Assembly: GCA_964471755.1 (NCBI GenBank)
Contig: CAYYJM010000321.1
Span: 1 to 6,629, forward strand
Length of the DNA: 6,629 bases
From: CAYYJM01 sp964471755
Lineage (GTDB): Bacteria > Planctomycetota > Planctomycetia > Gemmatales > Gemmataceae
Direction of reading: 5' to 3'
Shown: positions 1-6,629 of the stretch, one piece after another
Layout: the number at the start of each line of letters is the position of its first letter
Numbering within the stretch: position 1 is the stretch's first letter
Notes under the pieces: generated by a model
The model's input: the letters and a program-made list of their open reading frames with translations, nothing else
Told to the model about the DNA's origin: nothing
Database searches by the model: none
Made by a program: the position numbers and the translations under genes

Positions 1-19
1 GGCGGGCTGACGCCCCGCC
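1..19. other. GC-rich hairpin at the window edge
   Basis: GGCGGG at 1-6 is perfectly complementary to CCCGCC at 14-19, leaving a 7-base loop. No T-run follows, so it is not a classic intrinsic terminator. It may be part of the untranslated region before CDS 1, an interspersed palindrome, or the end of an upstream gene: a TGA at 8-10 in one frame, or a TGA at 43-45 in another, could be that gene's stop. The window starts too close to decide. Confidence 0.35.
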
Positions 20-71
20 GCTCGCCGGGCTACATACCGGGATGAGGTTACTTCAGGCCAAGGTATTTACT

Positions 72-77
72 GAAGAG
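72..77 (+). promoter_or_regulatory. Shine-Dalgarno sequence of CDS 1, deciding its start
   Basis: GAAGAG lies 6 bases upstream of the ATG at 84. The earlier in-frame ATG at 42 has no comparable purine-rich site, and the 14 codons it would add include AGG, TTA, GTA and ACT, which are uncommon in the rest of this GC-rich gene. The start at 84 also gives a compact N-terminus ahead of the first membrane helix. The site overlaps the right arm of a small inverted repeat (CTTCAG 51-56 with CTGAAG 70-75). Confidence 0.5.
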
Positions 78-83
78 TGGATC

Positions 84-2506
84 ATGAACCTCTGGCAAAC
101 GCTGTTCTCGGTGCGGTCCGCAGAGGCCCCCAACTTCGTCGGCATCGAGCCGACCTGGCGGCTCTGGCTGCCCGTCCTCTGGACGGTCTTGACCGTCGCC
201 GCTGCCGCCCTGGTCGTCGGCCTGCTCTACTGGATGGAGCCGCGCCGCATCGGCTGGCGTCGCCGGGCCGTGATGATCACGCTGCGTCTGCTCGGCGTCC
301 TGCTCCTGGCCGCCTTCCTGTTTCGGCCTCTCCAGTTGACGGCCATCTTCCAGGGCGAACGCGCTCGCGGTGTCGCCGTGCTGATCGACAACAGCCAGAG
401 CATGAGTCTCCAGGATCGTCGTCTGACCTCGGCCGATCGGCTGCGCGTGGCCCTGGCCCATAACCTCGTCCCGCTCGGTACGCCCATCGAGGGGGATCTC
501 TCGAAGGTCCTGCCGACCGGTCTGCCCGAGAATCCCGGTCGGATCGATCTGGTCCGGGCCATCCTGCAACATCCCGAGTTGAAGCTGATCGAGAAGGCGG
601 GAGAGAAGGGGCCGTTGCGGCTCTACACCTTCGGCTCGCGTCTGCGACGGGTCAATCCGAAGGAGGGCCTGGACCCGACCGAATTTCTCCTGGCCGAGTT
701 GGCCGCCAGCGAGTCGGAGACGGCCCTGGCCGACGCTCTCGACGAGGTTCTCTTCCGCGGTGACGGTGACCTGCCAGCGGCCATCATCGTGGCGACCGAT
801 GGCCTGGATCACGACAGCAAGCTCGCTCTGGGCGACGTCGCCCAGGAGGCCGGCAAGCTCGGCGTGCCGATCCACTTTCTCGGCATCGGCTCGCGCGAAG
901 CCGGCCTCGTACAGCTCCGCGAGGCCCCCACGCCGGACATGCTCTTTCTCGATGACGCCGTCGCCGTGCCGTTCCGCTATCGCGTCCAGGGGCAGAAGGG
1001 GACGGTCGTCCTGTCCGTCCTGCTCGGCGATCAGGAGGTCGCCAGCAAGGAGGTGCCCGTCGAGGAGGGCCAGGAGGTCCGCGAGGTCGTCACCTTCACG
1101 CCGAGCAAGGAGAAATTCCCCGAGCAGGGCATGCACCTCCTGACCACTCGCGTCACGCTCAAGGAGAATCGGAGCATGACCGACGAGCTGCAACGCTCCG
1201 TCCGCCTGGTCGATCAGAAGATCAAGGTGCTGGCCGTCGAGAACATCGCCCGCTGGGACTTCCAGTTCCTGCAACGGGCCCTGATCCGCGATCGTCGGGT
1301 CGAGGCCAGCTTCCTGATCCTCCAGGGCGACAAGGAGGTGATGGCGTCCGGCAAGCCGTTCCTGCCGAGCTTCCCGACCTCGCGGAAGGAGCTGTTCGAG
1401 TACAACCTGCTGATCCTCGGCGACGTGCCGGCCGACAAGCTCGGCGGCGAGGCGATGGGCTGGATTCGCGAGTTCGTCCAGGAGGGCGGCGGCCTGGTCT
1501 GCATCGCCGGGCGCATCCACGCTCCGTCGAGCTGGAAGGGGACGCCCCTGGAAGGGATGCTGCCCGTCGAGTTTCAGCCGCAGTCGTTCGCCCGCAACGG
1601 CGAGACGCGCACCGCCGGCTTCCAGGTCGAGCCGACCCGTCTGGGCAAGCAGAGCCAGATGCTCAGCCTCGGCGACAATGCCGACGACAACGAGAAGGTC
1701 TGGGAGGAGTTGCCGAGCATCTACTGGCACTACCCCGTCACCCGACTCAAGCCCGGAGCCATCTCCCTGCTGGCCCATCCGAAGGAGAAGGTGAATGATG
1801 ACGAGCCGATGCCACTGCTCGCCCAGCAGTACTTCGGCAAGGGCCAGGTCCTGTTCGTCGGCTTCGAGGAATCGTGGCGCTGGCGATTCAACAGTCAGGA
1901 CTCGATCTTCGCTCGCTTCTGGGGCCAGGTCGTCTACCAGATGGGTCTGCGTGGCAGCCTCGGCACCCTCCGCACACAGCTCACCGTGGACCGCACCCAG
2001 GCGACGCTCAATCAGATGGGCAAGGTCTACGCCCGGCTGCTCGACGCCGANNNNNNNNNNTTCACATGAGCGACCTGCTCGGGGGCAGCAGGAACCTCGA
2101 CGCGAAGCGCGGCGAGCCACGGACACGCACCGTCGAGCTGCGCCGCGTGCCGGGCACCGAGGGCGAGTACCAGCTGAATCTCGTCCACGATCGGGAAGGC
2201 CGCTTCGCCCTGAAGCTGAGCGGTGACGACCCGGCCCGGATCGACTATCGCGTCCAGGCTCCACCGGGCCACGAGAAGGCTCCCCTGCCGCTGCCGACGC
2301 GATCGCTGGAGGAGGCCGGCCAGGCCAGCGGCGGCGGCTTCTATCGCGAGGAGGATCTCCAGCGCCTCGCCGAGGCAATCCAGCCGCAGAAGGCGACCTT
2401 CACCGAGCGGTCGAGCATCCCACTGCTCAATCCGCTGACGTTCCTGCTGTTCCTGGCGTTGATCACGGGGGAATGGGTCCTCCGCAAGTTCTCGAACCTG
2501 AGCTGA
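84..2506 (+). CDS. Membrane-anchored VWA / glutamine-amidotransferase-like protein, interrupted by an assembly gap
   Basis: Residues are counted from the ATG at 84. Two hydrophobic helices (about 27-50 and 63-83) precede a von Willebrand factor A domain with a full metal-binding (MIDAS) set: D102-x-S104-x-S106, T213 in a TALADAL context, and D239 in ATDG. Beta-rich sequence follows (about 280-375), then a class I amidotransferase-like fold (about 378-610) with the typical GGGLVCIAG turn near 468-476. I see no convincing catalytic Cys/His/Glu triad, so enzyme activity is doubtful. The ESWRWRF and FARFWGQ motifs near 596-614 recur in planctomycete and verrucomicrobial relatives. The sequence reads 655 codons to the gap at 2051-2060 and resumes in another frame for 147 codons, with a probable Ig-like segment and a final membrane helix before RKFSNLS. 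The frame change is most simply explained by a wrong gap length. The family is known from MoxR/BatA-type clusters; a scaffold or metal-dependent adhesion role is inference. CDS 2 starts 13 bases downstream. Confidence 0.85.
2051..2060. other. Assembly gap (ten Ns) inside CDS 1
   Basis: Ten undetermined bases interrupt the coding sequence. The reading frame before the run meets TGA at 2067-2069 just after it, while the frame that continues the protein downstream is offset. For one intact gene, the true number of missing bases must leave remainder 2 when divided by 3 (2, 5, 8, 11 and so on), so ten is a placeholder. The break falls in a probable extracellular Ig-like domain, so some residues are lost from any translation. 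Confidence 0.95.
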
Positions 2507-2519
2507 GCGGAGTTGACAC

Positions 2520-4382
2520 ATGGTCCCCAACTCGATCCTTTATCGCCTGGCGATGCTCGCCCAGCGGGAGCGCATTCTCCGCCTGATCTGGGGCGGAGCC
2601 CGTCTGCTGACCGTCGCCGGGGTGCTGCTCTTCCTGGCCGGCCTGTCCGACTGGATCCATGATCGCTTCGCCGACACGCCCTGGTGGTTGCGTTACGGCC
2701 TGGCCGGTTTGCAGATCGTCGTCGCCGTCGTCCTCCTGGTCCGGGTCGTGCTTCGGCCAGTCTTCGAGGCCTTGCCCTACGACCGCCTGGCCGGCTGGGT
2801 TGAGCAGGCGTTCCCGGCCCTGCATGGCCGTCTCCGCTCCGCCGTCGAGTTGAACAGCGACGGAGCGAAGACCGAGGGCATGTCGCCGGCCCTGATCCAG
2901 GAGACGACGCGGCAGGCCGAGGAGCAGCTGAAACAACTGCCGCTGGGCGGGGCCCTCGATCGGCGACGATGGAAGTGGGCCCTGGCTGTCATCGCCCCGG
3001 TGGCCCTCCTGCTCGGCGGCCTCTGGGCCCTGGCTCCGGCGACCTGTCTGGCCCTGTTGCAGCGTCAGCTGCTGGCCGACGTACCGATCCCGCGTTCGGT
3101 CCAGCTCGTCGCCGCAGGGCGGTCGATCTGGCCGACTGGCGACGACATCCAGTTACAGTTCCGCGCCACCGGCCCGGGAGCGGCCCGGGCCGGCAGCGGC
3201 ACCGTGATCATCGCCGGCAACGAGGTGGTCCGCGAACGCTTCACGCTCGAACCGGTCAAGACCGACGACGAGGGCACGCTCTATCAGGCGACGATTCCCT
3301 CGCCGGGCAACTCCTTCGAGGCGTGGGCCTGGGTGAGCGATGGCCGATCACGGGAGCCGGCGGCGATCCGGCTCGAACCCCGGCCGGACCTCGTTCGCAA
3401 CGACGTGAAGCTGATCCTGCCGACGTTCGTCGGCACCCGGCCCGATGGCACTCCGTACGAGGAGCCGCAGGGGCGCGGCGACATCGTCGGCTTCCTCGGC
3501 TGTCGGGCGCGCGTCATCGTGACGGCCAATAAACCGCTGGCTCAGGCGACGCTGGAGATCCTCGGTCCGGAGACGGACGGTCCCGGTGAGAAGATCGCCC
3601 GCACCCTGGCGATGGCCTCCTCCGACGCGGAAAAGCTCCTCTGGACCGGCGAATTCGAGCTGAAACCCGGCGAAACGGCCTATCGCATCCTGATGGCCGA
3701 CCAGCATGGTTACGAGAACCGCAAGGTGCCACGGCGCTCGATCACGCTACTGCCGGACGAGGCTCCGCACGTCCTGCTGATGCCGGATCGCTTTCCGGGA
3801 GCGACCCAGACGAACTTCCTGGAGGACAGCGAGGTCGATGGTCTGCCCGTGCTGATTGGTCGGGGGATCCGCATCGGCTACCGGACGCGAACCGACCTGG
3901 CCCTGGATCGGGCGGTGCTGCGCTATCGCATCCTGAAGCCGGGCACCGAGGGGATGACCGACTCGATTCCGTGGACGCCGCTGCCGCTGATCGAGGTGCT
4001 GCCGACGGCCGAGGCGGGAGCCTTCGACCTGAACCTGGGCGTCTGGCAAAACAACAAGAGCGATGAGACGCAGTTCACGGCGATCCCGTCGCCGGCCCCG
4101 GAGCTGTTCCGCGGACGCAAGGAGGGCGGCGGTCGATTCGACTTCAAAACACGCGAGCTGCCGGAACTCAAGGTCGGCGATCGGATTGAATACTTCGTGG
4201 AGGTCTTCGATCGGCGACCGGGCAGCAAGCCGGGAGCCTCCGAGGTCCGCGTCAAGGAGGTGGTCAACACGGAAGGGTTGAGCCTCTGGATCCGGGCCAA
4301 GCTCGATGAATTCAAGCGTCTGCAAGAACTCGCACAGCGGCAGCGAGATGTGTTCGAGCCGCCGAGTCCCGGCTCGCGTTGA
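2520..4382 (+). CDS. DUF4175-like membrane protein with large extracytoplasmic region
   Basis: The 620-residue product has hydrophobic helices at about 24-44, 58-78 and 154-174. Between the second and third is a charged stretch with WVEQAFPALHGRLRSAVEL (93-111), a pattern typical of DUF4175-like proteins. From about 190 the sequence is beta-rich and looks like successive Ig-like domains: about 190-290, 292-410 (VKLILPTFVGT, then ANKPLAQATLEI) and 415-585, ending in GDRIEYFVEVFDRRPG. A short amphipathic helix (about 588-612) closes the protein. Most of the chain should lie outside the cytoplasmic membrane. The start is backed by CGGAG at 2508-2512, 7 bases before the ATG, and the 13-base spacing after CDS 1 implies co-transcription. 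The named DUF4175 family in alphaproteobacteria is, from memory, above 800 residues with a long Gln-rich helical tail; that tail is absent here. No catalytic motif is visible. Function is unknown; the family match is from pattern recognition and is moderately sure. Confidence 0.8.
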   Translation: MVPNSILYRLAMLAQRERILRLIWGGARLLTVAGVLLFLAGLSDWIHDRFADTPWWLRYGLAGLQIVVAVVLLVRVVLRPVFEALPYDRLAGWVEQAFPALHGRLRSAVELNSDGAKTEGMSPALIQETTRQAEEQLKQLPLGGALDRRRWKWALAVIAPVALLLGGLWALAPATCLALLQRQLLADVPIPRSVQLVAAGRSIWPTGDDIQLQFRATGPGAARAGSGTVIIAGNEVVRERFTLEPVKTDDEGTLYQATIPSPGNSFEAWAWVSDGRSREPAAIRLEPRPDLVRNDVKLILPTFVGTRPDGTPYEEPQGRGDIVGFLGCRARVIVTANKPLAQATLEILGPETDGPGEKIARTLAMASSDAEKLLWTGEFELKPGETAYRILMADQHGYENRKVPRRSITLLPDEAPHVLLMPDRFPGATQTNFLEDSEVDGLPVLIGRGIRIGYRTRTDLALDRAVLRYRILKPGTEGMTDSIPWTPLPLIEVLPTAEAGAFDLNLGVWQNNKSDETQFTAIPSPAPELFRGRKEGGGRFDFKTRELPELKVGDRIEYFVEVFDRRPGSKPGASEVRVKEVVNTEGLSLWIRAKLDEFKRLQELAQRQRDVFEPPSPGSR

Positions 4383-4391
4383 GCGATCGGG

Positions 4392-4404
4392 CAAGTTATA
4401 CTTG
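4392..4404 (+). promoter_or_regulatory. Possible promoter -10 element within a small palindrome
   Basis: CAAGT at 4392-4396 and ACTTG at 4400-4404 form a perfect inverted repeat around TAT. The hexamer TATACT (4397-4402) in the same stretch matches five of six bases of the sigma-70 -10 consensus and lies in an AT-richer patch of the CDS 2 to CDS 3 spacer. No credible -35 element sits 16-18 bases upstream. A start of transcription near 4409 would give a leader of about 35 bases before CDS 3. Planctomycete promoters are poorly defined, so this remains a weak call. Confidence 0.25.
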
Positions 4405-4427
4405 TGGTGAATGTCCCCCAACGACCC

Positions 4428-4435
4428 GAGGGAGG
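4428..4435 (+). promoter_or_regulatory. Shine-Dalgarno sequence of CDS 3, deciding its start
   Basis: GAGGGAGG is a strong ribosome binding site 8 bases before the ATG at 4444. An alternative in-frame ATG at 4411 directly follows an in-frame TGA (4408-4410) and has no well-spaced site; it would also put 11 polar residues before the signal peptide. The start at 4444 is therefore preferred. Confidence 0.75.
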
Positions 4436-4443
4436 CTGTCGGG

Positions 4444-6629
4444 ATGCTGATCAAACGTGGGTTAGCTCTTTGCCTCAGCGGTAGCCTACTGCTGATGATC
4501 CTGGTGTTGCCCTATCTCCGGGCCGCGGAGAGCAATGTCAACGTCGCGGAACTCGTCCAGAAGCAGGAACAGCAACGCGCCATCCAGGCCGAGACCGATC
4601 GCATGGTCCGCCAGATGGAAGCGATGATCCGCGTCATGCAGTTCTACAAGCTGGACAAGGACGAAGAGAAACAGATGCTGGCCGAGGCGGCCAAGACGCT
4701 CTCCGGCCTGAGCCGTGAACAGATGGAGACGGTCATCCGGAAGTTGCAGGAGGCCGCCCTCGCCGAGACGCCCGACAAGAACGAGAAGGCGACGATCGAG
4801 GCGTACGAGAAGCATCGCGACGTCGTCTCGGCTCTCAAGACGCTGCTGGCCCGGCAGGACGCCCTGGCCACGCTGGAGCAGGCCGCCGAGCGCTGCGAGA
4901 AGTTGGCCGCCCTGCAACAGGAAGAACACCTGCGCGCCGCCGAGCGTCTGCGTGAAGGCCGTGACACGAAGGACGACAAGCGCGCGGGCACCAATTTGAC
5001 CCTCGTTCTTCGTCAGATCAGCGACCGCGAGGCCGACCTGGTCAAGGACGTCGATCGCCTGCTGAAGAGGCTGCTGCCGGAGTTGGGCAGCCGACTCGTC
5101 TCCGAGCAGAAGGCCCGGCTCGATGCCGGTCTGGCGTTCGCCGAGAAGGCCCAGTTGCTGGCCAACATGCAGGCCGCCGTCATCAAGTTGAAGGCAACCG
5201 GTTACCCGGACGTCCGCAACAAGGCGTACGAGCAGGGCGTCGAGCTGCTGTTCAGCACGACCGGTGATCTGCGTGACCTGGCCGACATCCTGCGCAAGCC
5301 GATCGACCGTGTGACGGCCCTGAAAGAGCTGCGCGACAAGGTCGATCTGGCCCTGGCCAATCAGGCCGAGATCCGTGAGAAGACCGAGGCCAAGCCGGAG
5401 CCGGCCGAGCGGAAGGAACTGACCACGCAGCAGGCCCGGATGGAACACACGGCACGCGACCTGGCCCGAGCCGTCGCGCAGAAGGCTCCCGAGGCGACCG
5501 AGGCCGTCAAGCCGGTCGAGCAGGCCACGAAGGAAGCCACCAACGAGTTGCAGAAGCAGCATCTGAAGGAGGCGACCGAGGCCCAGCAGAAGGTCGAGTC
5601 GGCGCTCAAGGAGACGCGCTCCGCCCTGGACAAGGCGATCGCCGAGGCCGAGAAGCTCAAGTCCGATCCGCTGGCGGCATTGAAGAAGGCGGCCGAGAAC
5701 CTCGACAAGATCATCGCCGAGCAGAAGGAAGCGAAGGCCAACACCGAGGCGAAGGCCAGCACGCCGGAGAAGCTGCCGGAACAGGCTCCGATGCAGAAGG
5801 ACCTGGCCGGCAAGACCGAGGCGTTCAAGAACCAGCCGCTGCCGACGACTCCGGAGACGCAGAAAACCCTGGAGGCGGCGAAGCAGGCCCAGGTGGAGGC
5901 GACGAAGGCCCTGGAGCAGAAGAACGCTCCGCAGGCGGAGGCCCAGCAGCAGCAGGCGGTGCAGAAGCTGGAGCAGGCCAGAGAGCAGATCGAGGGCAAG
6001 ATCGCCGAGATCGAGCAGCGCCGCGATGACATCGCCAAGCTGCAAGACGCGGCCCAGAAGCTTGGCGAACTGGCCAGGCAGGAAGGCAAGGTCGCTGAGG
6101 AGGCCAAAAAGCAGGCCGAGGCCGGCAAGCCGATGGAGGGCAAGAACGCCGAGATCGCCCGGGAGCAGGCGAAGATCACACCCGACACGCGGCAGGTCGG
6201 CATGATGATCGAGCAGGCCGCTCCCGAGGCGGCCAAACAAGTCGAGGCCAGCGCCAAGAACCAGGAGACGGCCAAGGCGAACCTGGAGAAAAACGAGGCC
6301 AAGCCGGCGACCAGGGAAGCGACCACGGCCAAGAAGAACCTGGAAGAGGCGAAGAAGGGCGTCGAGAACGCCCTGGCCAAGAAGATGGCCGAGGAAATCG
6401 CCGACCAGGCGAAGCTGAACCCGGAAGCCGCTCCGATGAACGCCGCCCAGCAGGTGGCCAAGGCTCTGGAGCAGGCCCAGCAGGCCGCCCAGGAGGCTCA
6501 GAAGGCCGAGCAACTTGTCCGGGCCAACCCGATGCAGCCGATGCAGGGCGAGCCGATGCAGGGCGAGCCGATGAAGGGCGAGCCGATGAAGGGGCAGCCG
6601 ATGCAGGGTGAGCCGATGAAGGGGCAGCC
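4444..6629 (+). CDS. Secreted Ala/Glu/Lys/Gln-rich coiled-coil repeat protein, 3' end outside the window
   Basis: The frame is open for 728 codons to the window edge without a stop. The N-terminus is a signal peptide: a K4-R5 charged start, a hydrophobic core at about 6-23, and a probable cleavage site around LRAAES (25-30). The mature part is almost wholly predicted helix, dominated by Ala, Glu, Lys and Gln, with leucines spaced as in coiled coils. Residues 30-315 look non-repetitive; about 329-692 hold three diverged copies of a roughly 120-residue module; from residue 700 a Met-(Gln/Lys)-Gly-(Glu/Gln)-Pro pentapeptide repeats to the edge. Apart from the signal peptide there is no membrane helix in the visible part, and C10 is not in a lipobox, so the product is probably periplasmic or surface-located. 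It follows CDS 2 by 61 bases on the same strand. I recognise no named domain. A structural or spacer role with the two upstream membrane proteins is inference. A 675-codon minus-strand ORF opposite it is compositional. Confidence 0.85.
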   Translation, partial: MLIKRGLALCLSGSLLLMILVLPYLRAAESNVNVAELVQKQEQQRAIQAETDRMVRQMEAMIRVMQFYKLDKDEEKQMLAEAAKTLSGLSREQMETVIRKLQEAALAETPDKNEKATIEAYEKHRDVVSALKTLLARQDALATLEQAAERCEKLAALQQEEHLRAAERLREGRDTKDDKRAGTNLTLVLRQISDREADLVKDVDRLLKRLLPELGSRLVSEQKARLDAGLAFAEKAQLLANMQAAVIKLKATGYPDVRNKAYEQGVELLFSTTGDLRDLADILRKPIDRVTALKELRDKVDLALANQAEIREKTEAKPEPAERKELTTQQARMEHTARDLARAVAQKAPEATEAVKPVEQATKEATNELQKQHLKEATEAQQKVESALKETRSALDKAIAEAEKLKSDPLAALKKAAENLDKIIAEQKEAKANTEAKASTPEKLPEQAPMQKDLAGKTEAFKNQPLPTTPETQKTLEAAKQAQVEATKALEQKNAPQAEAQQQQAVQKLEQAREQIEGKIAEIEQRRDDIAKLQDAAQKLGELARQEGKVAEEAKKQAEAGKPMEGKNAEIAREQAKITPDTRQVGMMIEQAAPEAAKQVEASAKNQETAKANLEKNEAKPATREATTAKKNLEEAKKGVENALAKKMAEEIADQAKLNPEAAPMNAAQQVAKALEQAQQAAQEAQKAEQLVRANPMQPMQGEPMQGEPMKGEPMKGQPMQGEPMKGQ
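5428..6519 (+). repeat. Three diverged copies of a ~120-residue helical module in CDS 3
   Basis: Copies span about residues 329-446, 447-574 and 575-692. Copy 1 and copy 3 align without gaps at an offset of 245 residues over about 330-400 versus 575-645; for 346-400 I count 16 identities in 55, including QxAPEA (346-351 with 591-596). Copy 2 aligns to copy 1 at an offset of 121 over about 349-408, sharing PE, EAT, L, QQ, L, R and the closing IA. Copies 1 and 2 also share an L..AA..L helix (413-420 with 533-540). The third copy's end is the most diverged. The low-complexity bias inflates identity, but a constant offset over many positions supports true internal duplication. Confidence 0.6.
6541..6629 (+). 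repeat. 15-bp tandem repeat encoding M-(Q/K)-G-(E/Q)-P, continuing past the edge
   Basis: Six in-frame units start at 6541, 6556, 6571, 6586, 6601 and 6616; the last lacks its final base at the window edge. They read MQGEP, MQGEP, MKGEP, MKGQP, MQGEP and MKGQ. A shortened unit, MQP, precedes them at 6532-6540. The first two units are identical in DNA, and 6586-6599 is identical to 6616-6629, hinting at a 30-bp higher-order period. With Pro and Gly in each pentapeptide the segment should be extended and flexible, unlike the helical region before it. Confidence 0.95.

Noticed and set aside
42..83. Upstream start of CDS 1 at 42
   Set aside because: There is no clear ribosome binding site, the codons are atypical for the gene, and 84 has GAAGAG at good spacing. 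An ATGA overlap with an unseen upstream gene (TGA 43-45) cannot be ruled out.
48..2378. Minus-strand ORF of 776 codons opposite CDS 1
   Set aside because: It runs through the N gap, has no recognisable domain, and lies opposite a gene with an intact VWA metal site and family-typical motifs. GC-rich codon use explains the lack of stops.
2066..2506. A separate small gene starting at the ATG at 2066
   Set aside because: This ATG only appears first because of the gap. The sequence has an Ig-like segment and a terminal membrane helix expected at the C-terminus of CDS 1, and no signal peptide of its own.
2513..2518. TTGACA, a perfect -35 hexamer, before CDS 2
   Set aside because: No -10 element lies 16-18 bases downstream, and the hexamer sits between the ribosome binding site and start codon of CDS 2. 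It is probably chance.
4355..4376. CGAGCC/GGCTCG hairpin as a terminator after CDS 2
   Set aside because: It lies inside the coding sequence, has a 10-base loop and no T-run follows.
4444..4473. Lipoprotein signal at C10 of CDS 3
   Set aside because: The residue before the Cys is Leu, not Gly, Ala or Ser, and the Cys is too near the N-terminus for a lipobox; the hydrophobic core continues past it.
4486..6513. Minus-strand ORF of 675 codons, Leu-rich, opposite CDS 3
   Set aside because: It is the antisense of a gene rich in GAG, AAG and CAG codons, which read as CTC, CTT and CTG (all Leu) on the other strand. It looks like a compositional shadow; CDS 3 has a signal peptide and a strong ribosome binding site.

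Overview
The window is GC-rich throughout and every convincing gene is on the + strand. The protein types point to a planctomycete, probably a Gemmata/Isosphaera-type relative: a membrane-bound VWA protein with a glutamine-amidotransferase-like core, a membrane protein resembling DUF4175, and a secreted Ala/Glu/Lys/Gln-rich coiled-coil protein. This taxonomic call is inference from gene content and composition; no marker gene is present.

Layout: positions 1-83 are a leader with a GC hairpin at the window edge. CDS 1 (84-2506) encodes the VWA/amidotransferase-like membrane protein. It is broken by ten Ns at 2051-2060, and the reading frame differs on the two sides, so the gap size is nominal. 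Thirteen bases later comes CDS 2 (2520-4382), a 620-residue protein with three N-terminal membrane segments and a beta-rich extracytoplasmic region. A 61-base spacer (4383-4443) holds a small palindrome, a possible -10 element and a clear Shine-Dalgarno sequence. CDS 3 (4444 to the edge) has a signal peptide, about 700 residues of mostly helical sequence including three diverged copies of a roughly 120-residue module, and a run of 15-bp tandem repeats encoding Met-(Gln/Lys)-Gly-(Glu/Gln)-Pro that continues past the window.

How they may work together: CDS 1 and CDS 2 look co-transcribed, and CDS 3 may share that transcript or have its own promoter. All three products should lie in or outside the cytoplasmic membrane, which suggests an envelope-associated assembly. 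In related bacteria such VWA and DUF4175-like genes often sit beside MoxR-type AAA+ ATPase and DUF58 genes; none is visible here, so that link is an expectation only. The point of most interest is that CDS 2 ends where longer DUF4175-type proteins continue into a Gln-rich helical tail, while CDS 3 is a separately secreted protein of just that character. No RNA gene, mobile element or CRISPR array was seen.
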